From NCBI GenBank assembly GCA_002007465.1, contig LNAC01000064.1, forward strand, positions 4,200,448-4,264,447: a stretch of DNA of 64,000 nt. The letters are read 5' to 3'. The position numbers and the translations under genes are program-made. The stretch is from Ailurus styani (Eukaryota > Chordata > Mammalia > Carnivora > Ailuridae). The notes beneath the pieces are model-generated. The model was not told where the DNA came from. It did no database searches and saw only the letters and a list, made by a program, of their open reading frames with translations. Of the stretch, positions 11,458 through 22,984 are shown one piece after another. How positions within the stretch are numbered: position 1 is the stretch's first letter; each line of letters begins with the position of its first letter.

Positions 11458-11632
11458 CTGTAATGTTTCCTAACATATCTTTATTATGACAGATAGGATC
11501 TTCCATTTCTCCATCTTTAAAATTGCCTATTTCCCCATAGTAAAGGGCAATCCCAAGTTGCATTATACGGATAAACATAGGCAGTTGTTGATCTGTGATT
11601 GAAAGTTTCAAACTCTCTACTAAAGTATGAAC
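11458..11632 (-). CDS. VPS13B: VPS13B exon 7 (internal coding exon)
   Basis: This 175-bp exon encodes V-H-T-L-V-E-S-L-K-L-S-I-T-D-Q-Q-L-P-M-F, continuing through M-Q-L-G-I-A-L-Y-Y-G-E-I-G-N-F to C-H-N-K-D-M-L-G-N-I-T and the first base of a Gly codon. It follows Lys at the end of exon 6 directly (phase 0) and leaves phase 1. The acceptor is TTTCAAATACAG|GTTCAT and the donor is ATTACAG|GTAAAT. The first residue reads Val, where I recall Ile in the human protein, a conservative change. The segment lies in the N-terminal lipid-transfer rod before the acidic linker of exon 8. Confidence 0.95.
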
Positions 11633-14600
11633 CTGTATTTGAAAAAAACAAACATATCAACAAAAGCATGTTCAAAGGAAGTACCTTGTAACAGAAATGT
11701 TCAAAGTGCTAACACCAAAAGAAAAATACCAAAAACACCAACAAAATAGAGAACACCATAAGAGAAAAGTAATGTCTCAAACATTTCCAATACATAAACC
11801 AAAATAATTTACTCTAATATCTTAGGAATTAAATTTGCTACAATGACCAATCAACTTTAGATGGAAACTGTACTAAGCCAAATTATATAAGTACAAATAG
11901 AAATGATGATAAACTAGTCACACTAGACTTCTAGATAACTTTTCCAGAAATAAATTTATGTAACCAAAATATCAACTCCATAGTATGAAGAATATGACAG
12001 CACTACCCCCAAAATCAGAAAGATGTGTCACACCAAGAATAAAAGTTTCATAATGTCATTTTAATAAAATCTTAATCACCCTTTCCAGCTTTATTAGCCA
12101 AAAAGAGTACATACACATTCTAAAAGCCTACGTCAAGTGAGAAAATTACTAACATTACAACTACAGAAGTATGAACATAATAAAATTTTGTCAAATATTG
12201 AAAACCAAGCAACATACATGTTCAGAAAAGTTTCCCAAACAAGTTTTAATAGATTTAAATAGGACATAAAATTTGTACCATGAATCAGCTTTAATAAAGA
12301 AATGAGATTAATTACTAACAAATAGTATATGTAGCAATCAAGGTTATCCTTATAGAAAGACATTAATGGAATATAAACATAGTCTCAGTGTAATGTTCCC
12401 TGATGTTATATAAACATGGAATAAAACCAATTAAGCCATAAAGTCAAGTCTCTTGGAAGGTTTATTTTGACTTCCAAATCTCTTGGAAGGTATTTGATGG
12501 TTTAGGAAACATGAAAAAGTAATAGTAATCATATTTTTAGGGTTAAAGGCACAAAAATTTGTATTTGAAGGGGAAGAAAACTGCAAAAGGCTATATTTGA
12601 GTACAGTTTTCTTAAAACTGACCTAAAAATCATACAATGAACAGACCAAGAAAAGGTAAGAAAAAGGTTGGTAGGAAGAGGGGAGAGTGTGCAATGCAGG
12701 CCTGTCAAGATCTTAATTTGGTATTTCTCTACCACATCCTTTTAAAATATTGTATGGCACCAATAGCACCAGTGAAAGGCCATCTCAGCTGAACCAGGAC
12801 CAGAAAAGGACCTTTATATACATATATTATATATACATATAATATACACAAACATACACATTTAAAATATATATTTTATATATAGTAGATAGATCAAAGT
12901 ATCTTTAAAATCAGTAAGATTAATCCCTAAGAGAAAAATGGACAAAGAACCCCCAGTGGATTTTTCAGAGAACAATTGGCCAGTGAACATATTTTTAAAA
13001 AATCTAACTTCAGGGGTGCCTGGGTGGCTCAGTGCATTAAAACTCCACCTTCGGCTCAGGTTATAATCTCGGGGTCCTGCGGGCTCTCTGCTCAGTGGGG
13101 AGCCTGCCTCCCCCTCTCCCTCTGCCTGCCTCTCTGCCTACTTGTGATCTCTGTCAAATAAATAAATAAAATCTTTAAAAAAATTCTAACTTCACTAACA
13201 GATGTTAATTAAAATAGATCTTAACAAGTTGTCAATTTTTTTAACATGATCATATTTAAAGATAGGAATCCTCCTTAATGCTCATGAACATATACACTGG
13301 TTAAATTTTTCTGGAAACAATTTTGCAATATAGAACACAGGCCTTAAAAAAATTTAAGCCCATTAATAAGATATTTGCAGTTACCAAAATCTTTCCAAAG
13401 GAGTTAATCAGAAAAATGGTCAAAGATTTAGGTCAGACTTTCTTTGCTCTAAAAACTTTTTTTTAAAAGTAAATTTTCAAAAATAGGGGAAATGTTACAT
13501 ATGTAACCATATAACCTGTATCTCAGATGACACAAACCCTAAGACATATTTGTCCCAACAGATAGAAAATTATAAAAAGCCAACCCAAAATATAAATTTA
13601 AAAACCATTTAAATATATGTGAGAGGCTTAAATGAATAATTACAGTATCTGGAATATTCTGGGAAATCCCTTCTTTTTGAGGTGATGAGGTTAACCATGT
13701 GTTTTTAATATATACTTCTAGAAGAACAATAGATCTAACTCAAAATGGCAAATCTTACACCACAATGGTATTAATAAAAAAACTCAATTTTATTTCAGTT
13801 GAACATAATGGTACCTCACATTTGGTGATTACCAGGGTCAAAAACCCCATGTCAACAAACTTACTTAATATTAAGATACTTTTTAGGATGATACATCATG
13901 GCTAATCAATTTTGAGAATACAAACTTATATGCCAACACTAAGTTTCCCACAAATTCATTTATTTTTACTCTCCTCTAATTTAGCCACATTCTAGAATGT
14001 ATAATTACATTTGTACTAAAGATCAGTAAGTTTATTTTATACTGCAAGGCATACACACATCCATTACTTGCTTTCAAAATATATCTTGAATTTACCCTTA
14101 ATGTTCCCCAATGTTCCTAGCAGGCACAAGGTGAAAGAAGGAAAGTAAGCCCATTATCCTGAGTCAGAGGCATCAATACCATTGAATTGATATTTCTCTA
14201 TTCTTATCTTTGGCAAAATAGCTAATTCAAAAATAGAAGGAAAAAGTAAAAGAATTTCAATAAATTGATGTGCATTGTAGACAATGGGGAGAAAACTGGA
14301 GCACTGATGACTGAAGTACTACCAAAGAAAAATAAGTGGATTTCATGAATAAATATACAGTATAGCTACATAAAAGAGAAAGTGTTACATGTTTTTTAAA
14401 AAGACAGTATTAAAAAATAAGTATACATCCATATACAACCGGGCACAGTCAATACCTATGTTCAGACTCAGGGGCAGCTCTTCCATTATAGCACTTTAGT
14501 GTTCAAAGGCATGAAACTTAACAATAAATATTCATTCCACATTAAAATTTAGTTATTAACAAGATCAAAAGCTACTGTGTGAATTCTTTTTCAAAAACTG

Positions 14601-15258
14601 ATACACAAATAGAGGTTTAGAAAACTGTTACACAAGGAAAGAAGCAGGATTTACATTAAGAGACTAACTATTCACGACGAAAATACACTCCTATTCCGAT
14701 ATCTTGTTAGAACAAACTTGCACATTACCTAAAAAATTCCTATAGGCTAAGATTTTAATTACATTCTAATTCCATAGATCAAAAGCTAAAATTTCCTGAG
14801 CCAATAAACTAAGATACTAGATCAGCATATTAAGCCTTACAAAATTATCAAAGGAAGAGGGACAATAACTATACTTAAAGACCATCTTAAATTAATTATA
14901 AAGATTGAAATATACATTGATATTCAGTCCACTATGGGTATAATTACACTTTTCATTGGATTTCCTCTATTCATTTAAGAGAGAAAAAAACATGAATAAA
15001 CAACTGGACAAAGTATAAAGCAAACTACAGTTCCAGGGAGAAAAAAAGTCCCCAAAATTTCCCTAGTACAACACACAATGCAGAAAGTTTTAAGATATAA
15101 TAAACAATATAACCTAAAATTATAAATAGGAATAAAACTCTTGCAAAAACTAATGGTATATATTTTTATGAGGTTAATTTCTTCTTTAATAGCACCTACA
15201 AGAACCAATAAACAAAATAGAGACATGCAACTCAACTACTAGAAAAAGAAACACCTAC
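11633..15258 (-). other. VPS13B intron 6 contents
   Basis: About 3.6 kb of AT-rich intron. The only clear insertion is a Can-SINE at 13013-13184. A TA-rich tract lies near 12815-12890. I see nothing else recognisable in 11633-13000 or 13200-15258; the short ORFs there have no codon pattern or splice context that would make them exons. Confidence 0.7.
13013..13184 (+). mobile_element. Can-SINE with internal deletion
   Basis: Plus SINE lacking the GATCGAGCCCC segment after GGGTCCTGC. Target-site duplication TCTAACTTCA at about 13003 and 13185. Confidence 0.95.
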
Positions 15259-15440
15259 TTTAATAACAGATGGCATCTTGGAATTTAGGTTATCATATGT
15301 GAAATGCAGACGAGTTCTGAAGGAACATTTATACAATAAAGGATCCTGGTAAAATTCTATTTTACCACTAGCGTTTCGCTTATCAAGACAAACCGTACAG
15401 TCAGAAAAATTGATAACCTTTCTCAGCACCAGATCAGTTG
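15259..15440 (-). CDS. VPS13B: VPS13B exon 6 (internal coding exon)
   Basis: This 182-bp exon opens with two bases that complete an Ala codon, then T-D-L-V-L-R-K-V-I-N-F-S-D-C-T-V-C-L-D-K, and continues through F-Y-Q-D-P-L-L-Y-K-C-S-F to N-S-K-M-P-S-V-I-K. It matches VPS13B residues of about 194-254 as I recall them and is part of the groove-forming N-terminal region. The acceptor has a long pure T tract followed by TTAG|CAACTG. The donor is ATTAAA|GTAGGT, a weaker site with A at -1. Phase in is 1, out 0. The reading frame is open throughout. Skipping it alone would shift the frame. Confidence 0.95.
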
Positions 15441-15509
15441 CTAAAAAAAAAAAAAATTAAGTAAAAAGTTAGAGAAAAAAGGCAACCATTTTTATCAGTA
15501 CAAATAGTA

Positions 15510-15700
15510 AGATTAATAGAGCATTTAATACATGATGCCAGATTCCATACAAAGAATTTCTCATTTATTATTTAAATCCTCCAATAACCTTATGAAATAG
15601 ACACAAAAATTCCCGTTGCAAGTAGGAAGAATCAAAGGACAAAGAAGTGAAATAGCTTCTCCCCAATTTGCTTGGTATCTAACTCAAATTTAAGACAAAA
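15510..15700 (+). mobile_element. MIR SINE, degraded
   Basis: Weak match to the MIR core: TTTCTCATTTATTATTTAAA, CCTCCAATAACCTTATGAAA, then AAGGACAAAGAAGTGAAATA. Confidence 0.55.
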
Positions 15701-15794
15701 TTTATGAAAAATGTGCTATATTTTGCTATCTGCAATGAGATACCAAATAACTTAAATATAATTCTTGAGAAACCACATTAAAAATAACATTCTG

Positions 15795-15971
15795 GGGGCG
15801 CTCAGTGGGTTAAAGCCTCTGCCTTCGGCTCAGGTCATGATCTCAGGGTCCTGGGATCGAGCCCCATATCTGGCTCCCTGCTCAGTGGGAAGCCTGCTTC
15901 CTCCTCTTTCTGCCTGCCTCTCTGCCTACTTGTGATCTCTGTCAAATAAATAAATAAAATCTTTAAAAAAT
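15795..15971 (+). mobile_element. Can-SINE, head partly deleted
   Basis: Begins GGGGGCGCTCAGTGGG, so the CCTGGGTGG part of the tRNA-like head (including A-box bases) is missing. Target-site duplication AATAACATTCTG at 15783-15794 and about 15972. It lies 355 bp upstream of exon 6 in the gene direction, antisense to it. Confidence 0.95.
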
Positions 15972-16033
15972 AATAACATTCTGAGCAGGAGTCATTCATT
16001 TAATATCTTACACTAAAAAACTTACACAGCTTC

Positions 16034-16255
16034 TCTAAACCTGTACTCTCCAGTAGTAGCCACCAGCGATACGTGGCTATTTAAATTTATATATAAGTTA
16101 AAGTTATATTTAAAAATATTTCAATTCCTTGGTAACATAAGCAACATTTTAAGTCAACACCCATATGTGGCTAGTAGCTACAGTACTAGACTGTAAAAAT
16201 ATAAAACATTTGCATCACCCAGAAAATTCTAGTAGATATCACTGCTCTAAGTAAT
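16034..16255 (+). mobile_element. hAT-type nonautonomous DNA transposon relic
   Basis: Contains the internal near-palindrome AGCCACCAGCGATACGTGGC ... ATATGTGGCTAGTAGCTACA and a TTCTAGTAGATATCACTGCT end. This is the 'GTAGCCACTAGCCACATGTGGCTA' MER-type element known from mammals; I do not assert the family name. Confidence 0.7.
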
Positions 16256-16544
16256 TGATGAAGAAATTACCACATTACCAATAACAGTATAGTTTGTTTT
16301 CAAGGGAATAAAAATGAAACAATTACTGGTAAAATATCAAACTAGAAAATGAAAACTTTAGCAAACGAGAAATTTCTTTGCTAACTAATAAGCAATTCCT
16401 ACATAAATATTAGGCTCAAATCTACCACAATTTACATGGTATATAAAATAAATGATTCAGTTACTGATATATTTGTGTACATGTATGTAATAACAGAACT
16501 AGAAATGAAAGAAACACACTAGATATTTCCTTTCCCCTCTTTAT

Positions 16545-16720
16545 GATAATAATTTACTGAGTGTTTGCTATCAGATAATACACCAAATCTTTTCCCTCTG
16601 CTATCTTTTAATATTTACACCCCCTGTTTAAAAGATGAGAAAACTGAGGCACAGTAAGGGGAAATAGTTTAATGTTAGTTTATAAAGGACAGAGCGGTCA
16701 TTCAAACTCTGGCAACCTTA
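16545..16720 (+). mobile_element. MIR SINE
   Basis: Plus orientation: TTTACTGAGTGTTTGCTATC, then GATGAGAAAACTGAGGCACA and GTCATTCAAACTCTGGC, the standard order of MIR landmarks. Confidence 0.8.
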
Positions 16721-16974
16721 CTTGAGTTCATGTTTTTACCTATTATGCTATGAGAACATAAAGTGGTCTATATTTTGAGGGCATTCTAGAAAATTATCAT
16801 TCACTGACAAAGGAAATTATTAAAGCTTTGAGATTATTTTTCTTAAACACTAACTATAATAACTACCTTTTAAAAACTTACATAATGAATTCTAGTTCTG
16901 GTACTTACTTTAGATAATGTGCTGCATTTTATTCTGAACATGGGGATAATAACTATGTCTACCCAATTCTGGAG

Positions 16975-17370
16975 CACTCTGGAAAATGATCTGGCATTAT
17001 TTGAAAATATGAAAATTTGCTGTCCTGCCATCTAACAAACCCCACTCCTAAGTATATGTCCTTAAGAAATGCTTATACATATGCATCAAAATGTATGTAC
17101 AAAGATTCCTAAAAGCACTGTCTGTAATAGCAAAAATCGGGAAACATCCCAAGTGCCCATCATCAGAACAATTAAGTTCTGGCATACTTAAACAGTAGAA
17201 TATTATTCTTAAGTAAAAATAAGTGATCTATAGCTACATGAAACAATATAGAAAAATATTAAAAGCATGACACTGATTGAAAACAGGAAACTTTTGAGAT
17301 TCTACTCAAACCTCAAGTTCCCAACACAGAGCATACTATTTTTACAAAGTTCAAAATACATGTAATGTAT
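16975..17370 (+). mobile_element. Old L1 3' fragment
   Basis: Plus-strand L1 3' landmarks: AAACCCCACTCCTAAGTATA, GTAATAGCAAAAATCGGGAA, CCCAAGTGCCCATCATCAGA, TAGAATATTATTCTTAAG. Confidence 0.78.
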
Positions 17371-17394
17371 TATTTATGTATAACCCACATCTGA

Positions 17395-17880
17395 TACTTT
17401 TTTATTGAGGTAAAATTCATGTAACATAAAATTAACAAGTTAGGGGCACCTGGGTGGCTCAGTCCTTTGAGAATCGAATCTGCTTTGGGCTCAGGTCACG
17501 ATCCCAGGGTCCTAGGATCAAGCCCCGAGTCGAGCTCTCTCCTCCGCTGGGAGTCTGCTTCTCCCTCTGTCCCTCCCCCTGCTCATTCTCTCTCTCTTGC
17601 TCTCAAATAAATAAAATCTTATAAGAAATTAACAATTTAAAGGGTACAACAGTGGCATTGAGTATATTGACAATATTAAGCATCCATCACCACAATCAAT
17701 TTTAAAACTTTTTCAACAAGTCAGAAAAGAAACTCTACCCTTGAGCTATGATCCCTCCAATCCCCTCCTTGCCCTCCCTACTTCCCAATCCTGAGACAGT
17801 CCCTAATCTACTTTCTGTCTCCATAGATTTGTACAGTTCATAAGAGGAATCCTACAATATATTACTTCTCCGTCTGGCTT
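17395..17880 (-). mobile_element. Old L1 3' end, split by a SINE
   Basis: Minus-strand L1 3' end: TTTTTATTGAGGTAAAATTC, then after the SINE AGGGTACAACAGTGGCATTG, CATCCATCACCACAATCAAT and TCTACTTTCTGTCTCCATAG. Confidence 0.85.
17445..17626 (+). mobile_element. Can-SINE inside L1
   Basis: Plus SINE flanked by AAATTAACAAGTTA and AAATTAACAATTTA. Confidence 0.94.
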
Positions 17881-18474
17881 TTAAAAACTTAGAGGAAAGG
17901 TGCTCATTATACTATTATATAACAAAATATGGGACCTAAATCTTTGTAAGTATCAAATGTTGCATTAAAAATAAAAGAGTAAATAATAGTAACTATCTCA
18001 AAAGGTAAAGGATTAAAACCAGATAATGTAAAAAGCATAGCACCAGGCCCAGCAGTTAACAAGAACAAGTGAAAGAAACTATTTTTGCTGTTTTTATCAC
18101 CACCCTTATCATGAACTTTCATGTGGTATGATACTTGATTTTCTTAAATACATTAGCACATTGGTAGTAATGATAACTCACATTTTACAAAGGATTCACC
18201 CAAAGTTATACTAAGTAGAGGTGGAGGGAAGACTCAAACGAAGACGCCCTAACTCCAACCCACAACTCTAATTCACTATAATTTCCCAAAGTAATGTTTA
18301 CATTAGTTTTATAATAAACTGTAGATGAAATTTCTTCCCATAAAATGTCAACACATTCATTCAATCCTGCATTACCCAGTTCTGCTTGTTTTCCATTTTC
18401 CTTAATGTTTTCTTATGGTCTTTGTATGGAATATTTTTACCTCAGAGGATGAGAGGGAGGCATTAATAATGTCT

Positions 18475-18745
18475 CAGAAACAATGCTTGGAACTTTGCAT
18501 ATGACCTGATTAATGCCTCACAACAAAACAGTGAGATCAACATTATTCTTCATTTTAAAACATAATGACTAAGGGGCACCTGGGCAGGCTCAGTCAGTAG
18601 ACCATAAGACTCTTAAACTCAGGGTCATGAATTCGAGCCCCATGTTGGGCGTGGAGCCTACTGTTTAAAAAAAAGTAAAGACTGAAGCTTAGAGAACACA
18701 CAAAAATAAGACTGCATCAAATTCTGCAGTTTCTAGTTATATGCC
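18475..18745 (+). mobile_element. MIR SINE, split by a Can-SINE
   Basis: Weak MIR landmarks on both sides of the SINE: TTAATGCCTCACAACAAAAC and ATTCTTCATTTTAAAAC before it, ACTGAAGCTTAGAGAACACA after it. Confidence 0.5.
18573..18678 (+). mobile_element. Short older Can-SINE
   Basis: Head GGGGCACCTGGGCAGGCTCA and TTCGAGCCCCATGTTGGGCG without the CT-rich part; an older, about 100-bp SINE form. Confidence 0.88.
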
Positions 18746-18869
18746 TACACTAAGCAAGTTAAGTAAGCTTAAGACTAAATTTCCTTTCGCTTTCCTTTAA
18801 GTAAGACTTAAGATGAGCAGTAAATATATAAGCAAATGAGAAAGAATGAGAAAATAAATGTAAAAATTT

Positions 18870-19080
18870 TAACAGCTCATTTTCTGAGCACTATGTACAA
18901 GATACTTTTATAAATGCTTTCAGTACATTAATGTATTTAATAAAATAACTATAAGAAAGCTCCTATTTTACCACCATTTTACAAATGAAGAAACTAAAAA
19001 TGGTCAAGTAACTCACCTAAGGTCATATAGCTCTACTCAGTGGGACAACCAGGTTCCAAACTCAGGTCGTCTAACTTTAG
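18870..19080 (+). mobile_element. MIR SINE
   Basis: TTTTCTGAGCACTATGTACA, TTTTACAAATGAAGAAACTA, AAGTAACTCACCTAAGGTCA and CAGGTTCCAAACTCAGGTCG follow the MIR consensus order. Confidence 0.85.
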
Positions 19081-19159
19081 TGCCCACACTGTTAACAAAT
19101 ACATACCCTGGCAAGTCACAGATAAAAGGTGCTCACAATAGACTACTCACTATATTTTC

Positions 19160-19357
19160 TTTTCTTCTTTTTGTTTTTAAAGATTTTATTTACTTATTTG
19201 ACAGAGAAAGAGAGCATAAGCAGGGGGCACAGGCAGAGGGAGACGCAGACTCCCTGCTGAGCTGGGAGCCTGAAGCACGACTCAATCCAGGCACCCTGGG
19301 ATCACGACCTGAGCCAAAGGCAGACACTTAACTGACTGCGCCACCCAGGCGTCCCTC
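19160..19357 (-). mobile_element. Can-SINE (gene-sense)
   Basis: Minus SINE with target-site duplication CTCACTATATTTTC at 19146-19159 and 19358-19371. Confidence 0.96.
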
Positions 19358-19910
19358 CTCACTATATTTTCAAAAAATGTCCACTCCTTAGCCTATCAGA
19401 ATATTTATCAACAAATATTAGGATTTATTAATATATCTTCTGACAAAAGCAGTATCTCCTTCACAGCAGTATTTTCAATGCTTAACAGTGCCTACCATTT
19501 AAAACATAAAAAAATAGTAATAAATAAATGGTAGTTACTAAAATTATATTACTTAATAGTTCTTTTAATATAAGCAGAAGGAGATTACAGCATGTAATAC
19601 TCAAAAGAGGTTAGGATTATTCAGAAGTCCCAAATATGCTCTAAAATATACAAACCTAAAACATAAATCAGTCAGATACATTATTTTGCCAATACCAAGC
19701 ACAAAAGCAATGTGTTCCTTTTCCTCCTTCAAATACGTTAAAAATTTTAACTATTTTTATTACTACAAACCCACTGCACTGTAAAATGTTATGTAATACA
19801 CTTGAAACATGCGTATGGTGGCTAAGGAAGAATAAAAATTAAGAACATTAAAAATGGAGTCTGAATTTCTTAACCTGAGGGTCTATTAAACCCCTACAGT
19901 TGTATGCTAA

Positions 19911-20088
19911 TTTTTTTAAAGATTTTATGTATTTGGAGAGAGAGAGAGAGCATAAGAGCAGAGCGAGGGGCAGAGGGAGGAGACTCCCCACTGAGCAGGG
20001 ATCCTGATGCAGACCTCAATCCTGGGACTCCAGGATCATGACTTGAGCCAAAAGCAGATGCTTAACCAACTGAGCCACCTAGGCATCC
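19911..20088 (-). mobile_element. Can-SINE (gene-sense), 155 bp past exon 5
   Basis: Minus SINE with target-site duplication TGTATGCTAA at 19901-19910 and 20089-20098. Confidence 0.95.
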
Positions 20089-20242
20089 TGTATGCTAAAT
20101 TTTATATATGTTCATTTTGGTAGGTTGAGGATAAAGCTCTCATCAAATTTATCAAAAAGCCAGTTGATCCACAAAAAGTTTAGAAACCAAGACAACTATT
20201 TCAATAATGGAAAAATCTATAATTTTCTTAATATTTACTCAC

Positions 20243-20410
20243 CAGAAATATCCATGAATGCACGATCCCATAATTCACCTACTGTATAGCACTCTGCAGA
20301 AGTGATATTGACTGAAAGAACAATATCATCTTCAACATATTTTAGTATGAGATTATTTATAACAATATTTACATTATTTACAACTCGTCTAATCAGACTC
20401 TGCACATAAC
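20243..20410 (-). CDS. VPS13B: VPS13B exon 5 (internal coding exon)
   Basis: This 168-bp exon encodes Y-V-Q-S-L-I-R-R-V-V-N-N-V-N-I-V, then an I-L-K-Y-V-E-D-D stretch, and ends at W-D-R-A-F-M-D-I-S plus the first base of an Ala codon. It belongs to the N-terminal beta-rich part of VPS13B that forms the start of the lipid-transfer groove. The R-R-V-V-N-N-V-N/N-L-I-L-K-Y pattern is typical of VPS13-family N termini. The acceptor is TATTTTATAG|GTTATG and the donor is TTTCTG|GTGAGT, a near-consensus donor. The exon is symmetric (phase 1 to phase 1), so it is the only one of the five whose loss alone keeps the frame. A gene-sense Can-SINE (19911-20088) begins about 150 bp beyond its donor. Confidence 0.95.
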
Positions 20411-21029
20411 CTATAAAATAGAAAAAAAAGGATTCAATTAGCCATAAGTCTGTAAGCAAAGAATTATTCTTAAAATGTTACTGAACTTAATGCATATGAT
20501 AGGTGAGTATCATTTAGCATATTTTGCAAAGAGGAAACAGTCAGGTAGACAGGCTTGCAAAACTGACACAGCTAATAAGTAGCAGATCCACCCCCAAAAA
20601 CCATTACCAAGTTCTATATAAGGAAGTGTTCGTGTACTAAGAGAAAACACAGAAACTATACCTTTTTAATAACATAATACCAGATCCCAGTCAATGATAA
20701 TCCTACATTCAGTACTTGTCTGGTTTCTGGCTATTTTAAAAACATTTTCCCAATGAAACAATGTTACTATGTGCTGATTATACAACATATTAGAAGGGTT
20801 GCGTCTTTAAGTTTCTTTTTGAGCCATCTTTTCTTTCTACTTTAAATAGCCATAAAAATATTCAAAAGTTAGGCTGGGAGGAAGAAAGGTAGGAGAAACA
20901 CGACTATCACAATGGATTCAAGTATTTCCACTTATAATATTGAAGCAGGGTAGAGGAAAGAATAAGAATTAGGAAAAAAATGTAGACAATTTAGAAACAG
21001 AGACAACACAATTAAAAGAAGACAAAAGA

Positions 21030-21232
21030 GGGCGCCTGGGTGGCTCAGTGGGTTAAAGCCTCTGCTTTCGGCTCAGGTCATGATCTCAGGGTCCTGGGAT
21101 CGAGGCCCGCATCGGGCTCTCTGCTCAGCAGGGAGCCTGCTTCCTCCTCTCTCTCTGTCTGCCTCTCTGCCTACTTGTGATCTCTCTCTCTCTCTGTGTC
21201 AAATAAATAAATAAAATCTTTAAAAAAAAAAA
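21030..21232 (+). mobile_element. Can-SINE, young copy
   Basis: Near-consensus full-length element. Target-site duplication AAAAGAAGACAAAAGA at 21014-21029 and after the tail. Confidence 0.97.
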
Positions 21233-22156
21233 AAAAGAAGACAAAAGAAAAGTAGGGAAGAATTAAGAAAAGCATAATGTGAGCCCAGGGAAATAAGAAT
21301 AAACAAATAGTTAAAAAAATAATAAAAGAACTAATGAACATTGTTTCTTACCACAGCTTGCCTAAAATCTCCAAAATTTTCTTTTAATTTTATGCTACTA
21401 TGGGATACTCCATATTCTCAGAAGCTTCTCACACAATAAATGTGTACACAGACACATTAGTAAGGAATTTAATTGAAAATATAAATAAAAAACAAACAGC
21501 ATTTTAAGAAAACACAGGAGAAAAAGATGAAAAACTTCACTTGATTCAAGTGCATTTCCCACTACAAAACTTATTTTAAAAGTAATTAAAATTTTAGCTA
21601 TTTCATGAACTGCTTGTATTCAGAACTTAACTGGCAAAACAGAATCAATTTCTGTCAGCAACTGAGTCTTAACACCTATACTAAAGCCGGCTGAGAGGAA
21701 GCCTATTTAAATCCATTCAACCATAACACCTTTGCAAAAACCAACTCTTTCATTCATTCCCAAAGGATACATATAGGAAAGAAATGTAAAACAACTAAGT
21801 TCAACTTTTTCTCTTATGTGTAAACTTTTAGCAGCTTTTAGAATGCCAATTATCATATGCTACAAAATTAACATATAAAATATCAATAAATTTAAGGTAA
21901 TAAATACTCTTTCATGAGAGTAGACACTAAAACAATGCTTAACAAATTAAGCTTCGAAAAGAAATTTTAAAAATCAAAAGTTTTCAATCTTGGAATGTAT
22001 ATCCCCCGTGCTATTACTACTCAACACAGATGTTAAAAATAAAAATAAAAATAAACATCCTGCTTTTAAGAAGTCAAGAAACATGACTAATATTGGTTTT
22101 CCTATTTCTGAAAAACGTGTCATCAATAAGGAATCCATAGAAACCTCTTTAGAGTT

Positions 22157-22369
22157 GGGCGCCTGGGTGGCTCAGTGGGTTAAAGCCGCTGCCTTCGGCT
22201 CAGGTCATGATCCCAGGGTCCTGGGATCGAGGCCCGCATCGGGCTCTCTGCTCGGCAGGGAGCCTGCTTCCTCCTCTCTCCTCTCTCTCTGCCTGCCTCT
22301 CTGCCTACTTGTAATCTCTCTCTCTGTGTCAAATGAATAAATAAAATCTTTAAAAAAAAAAATACTCTN

Positions 22370-22406
<37 letters not shown>
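22157..22406 (+). mobile_element. Can-SINE, young, very long poly(A)
   Basis: Full-length with an unusually long A tail that contains an undetermined base at 22369 within AATACTCTNATAAA. Perfect target-site duplication AGAAACCTCTTTAGAGTT at 22139-22156 and 22407-22424. The tail sequence around the N may be an assembly join. Confidence 0.96.
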
Positions 22407-22409
<3 letters not shown>

Positions 22410-22984
22410 AACCTCTTTAGAGTTCATGACTTTTTATTACCTTCAAAAGAAAAAATAACTCTTGGAAGATAGAACTGGAGAAAATATTAAATGCAAAGTA
22501 ATAAAAACATAATACTGTAAATGTATTTTAACCAACAGAACACTACTAATGGATTTTTTATTTTTTAGTATTTTCCCTCAGTTTCTCATTATAAAACTAG
22601 CATACAAGTTGAGATGAAGAAGCCAATTCGCCAAAAAATAAAACATTAAAGAATAAAATATCTAAAAAGCACTACTCCCACAGACTACATCTCCTTATTA
22701 AAAATGCAACACCAAAGTAATTGTAACCAACCAAAGGAAAAAATGATACACTATCTCTCCAACCCTCCATAATAACTTAGTTCTAAATAAGCTATAGAAG
22801 AGTGTCAAACAGCAGATCTACTAGCTCTCATCACTAAATATTTAGATAGTCCCTGAGAGTATATCTGTTCAGATGATATAACAGTAATCCAGGTTTATTC
22901 CCTAAGCATGCTGAAAAGCATCTGAAAATGCACTCTGGATAAGAACCTACAAGAAGTCATACTGGATGGCTCTAAAACAGCCAC

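Larger units (their letters stand above)
15441..20242 (-). other. VPS13B intron 5 contents
   Basis: About 4.8 kb. Contents: MIR-like elements (15510-15700, 16545-16720, 18475-18745 split by a SINE, 18870-19080), SINEs (15795-15971, 17445-17626, 18573-18678, 19160-19357, 19911-20088), a hAT-like relic (16034-16255), and L1 3' pieces (16975-17370, 17395-17880). Positions 19372-19900 contain nothing I recognise. Confidence 0.7.

Noticed and set aside
21030..21110. SINE heads as tRNA genes
   Set aside because: They keep A/B-box-like sequence of the parent tRNA but have lost the cloverleaf; they are retroposon promoters at most.
22159..22340. ORFs reading A-W-V-A-Q-W-V-K-A-A-A or similar, seen at many places
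   Set aside because: These are translations of the Can-SINE body and recur wherever a SINE occurs.
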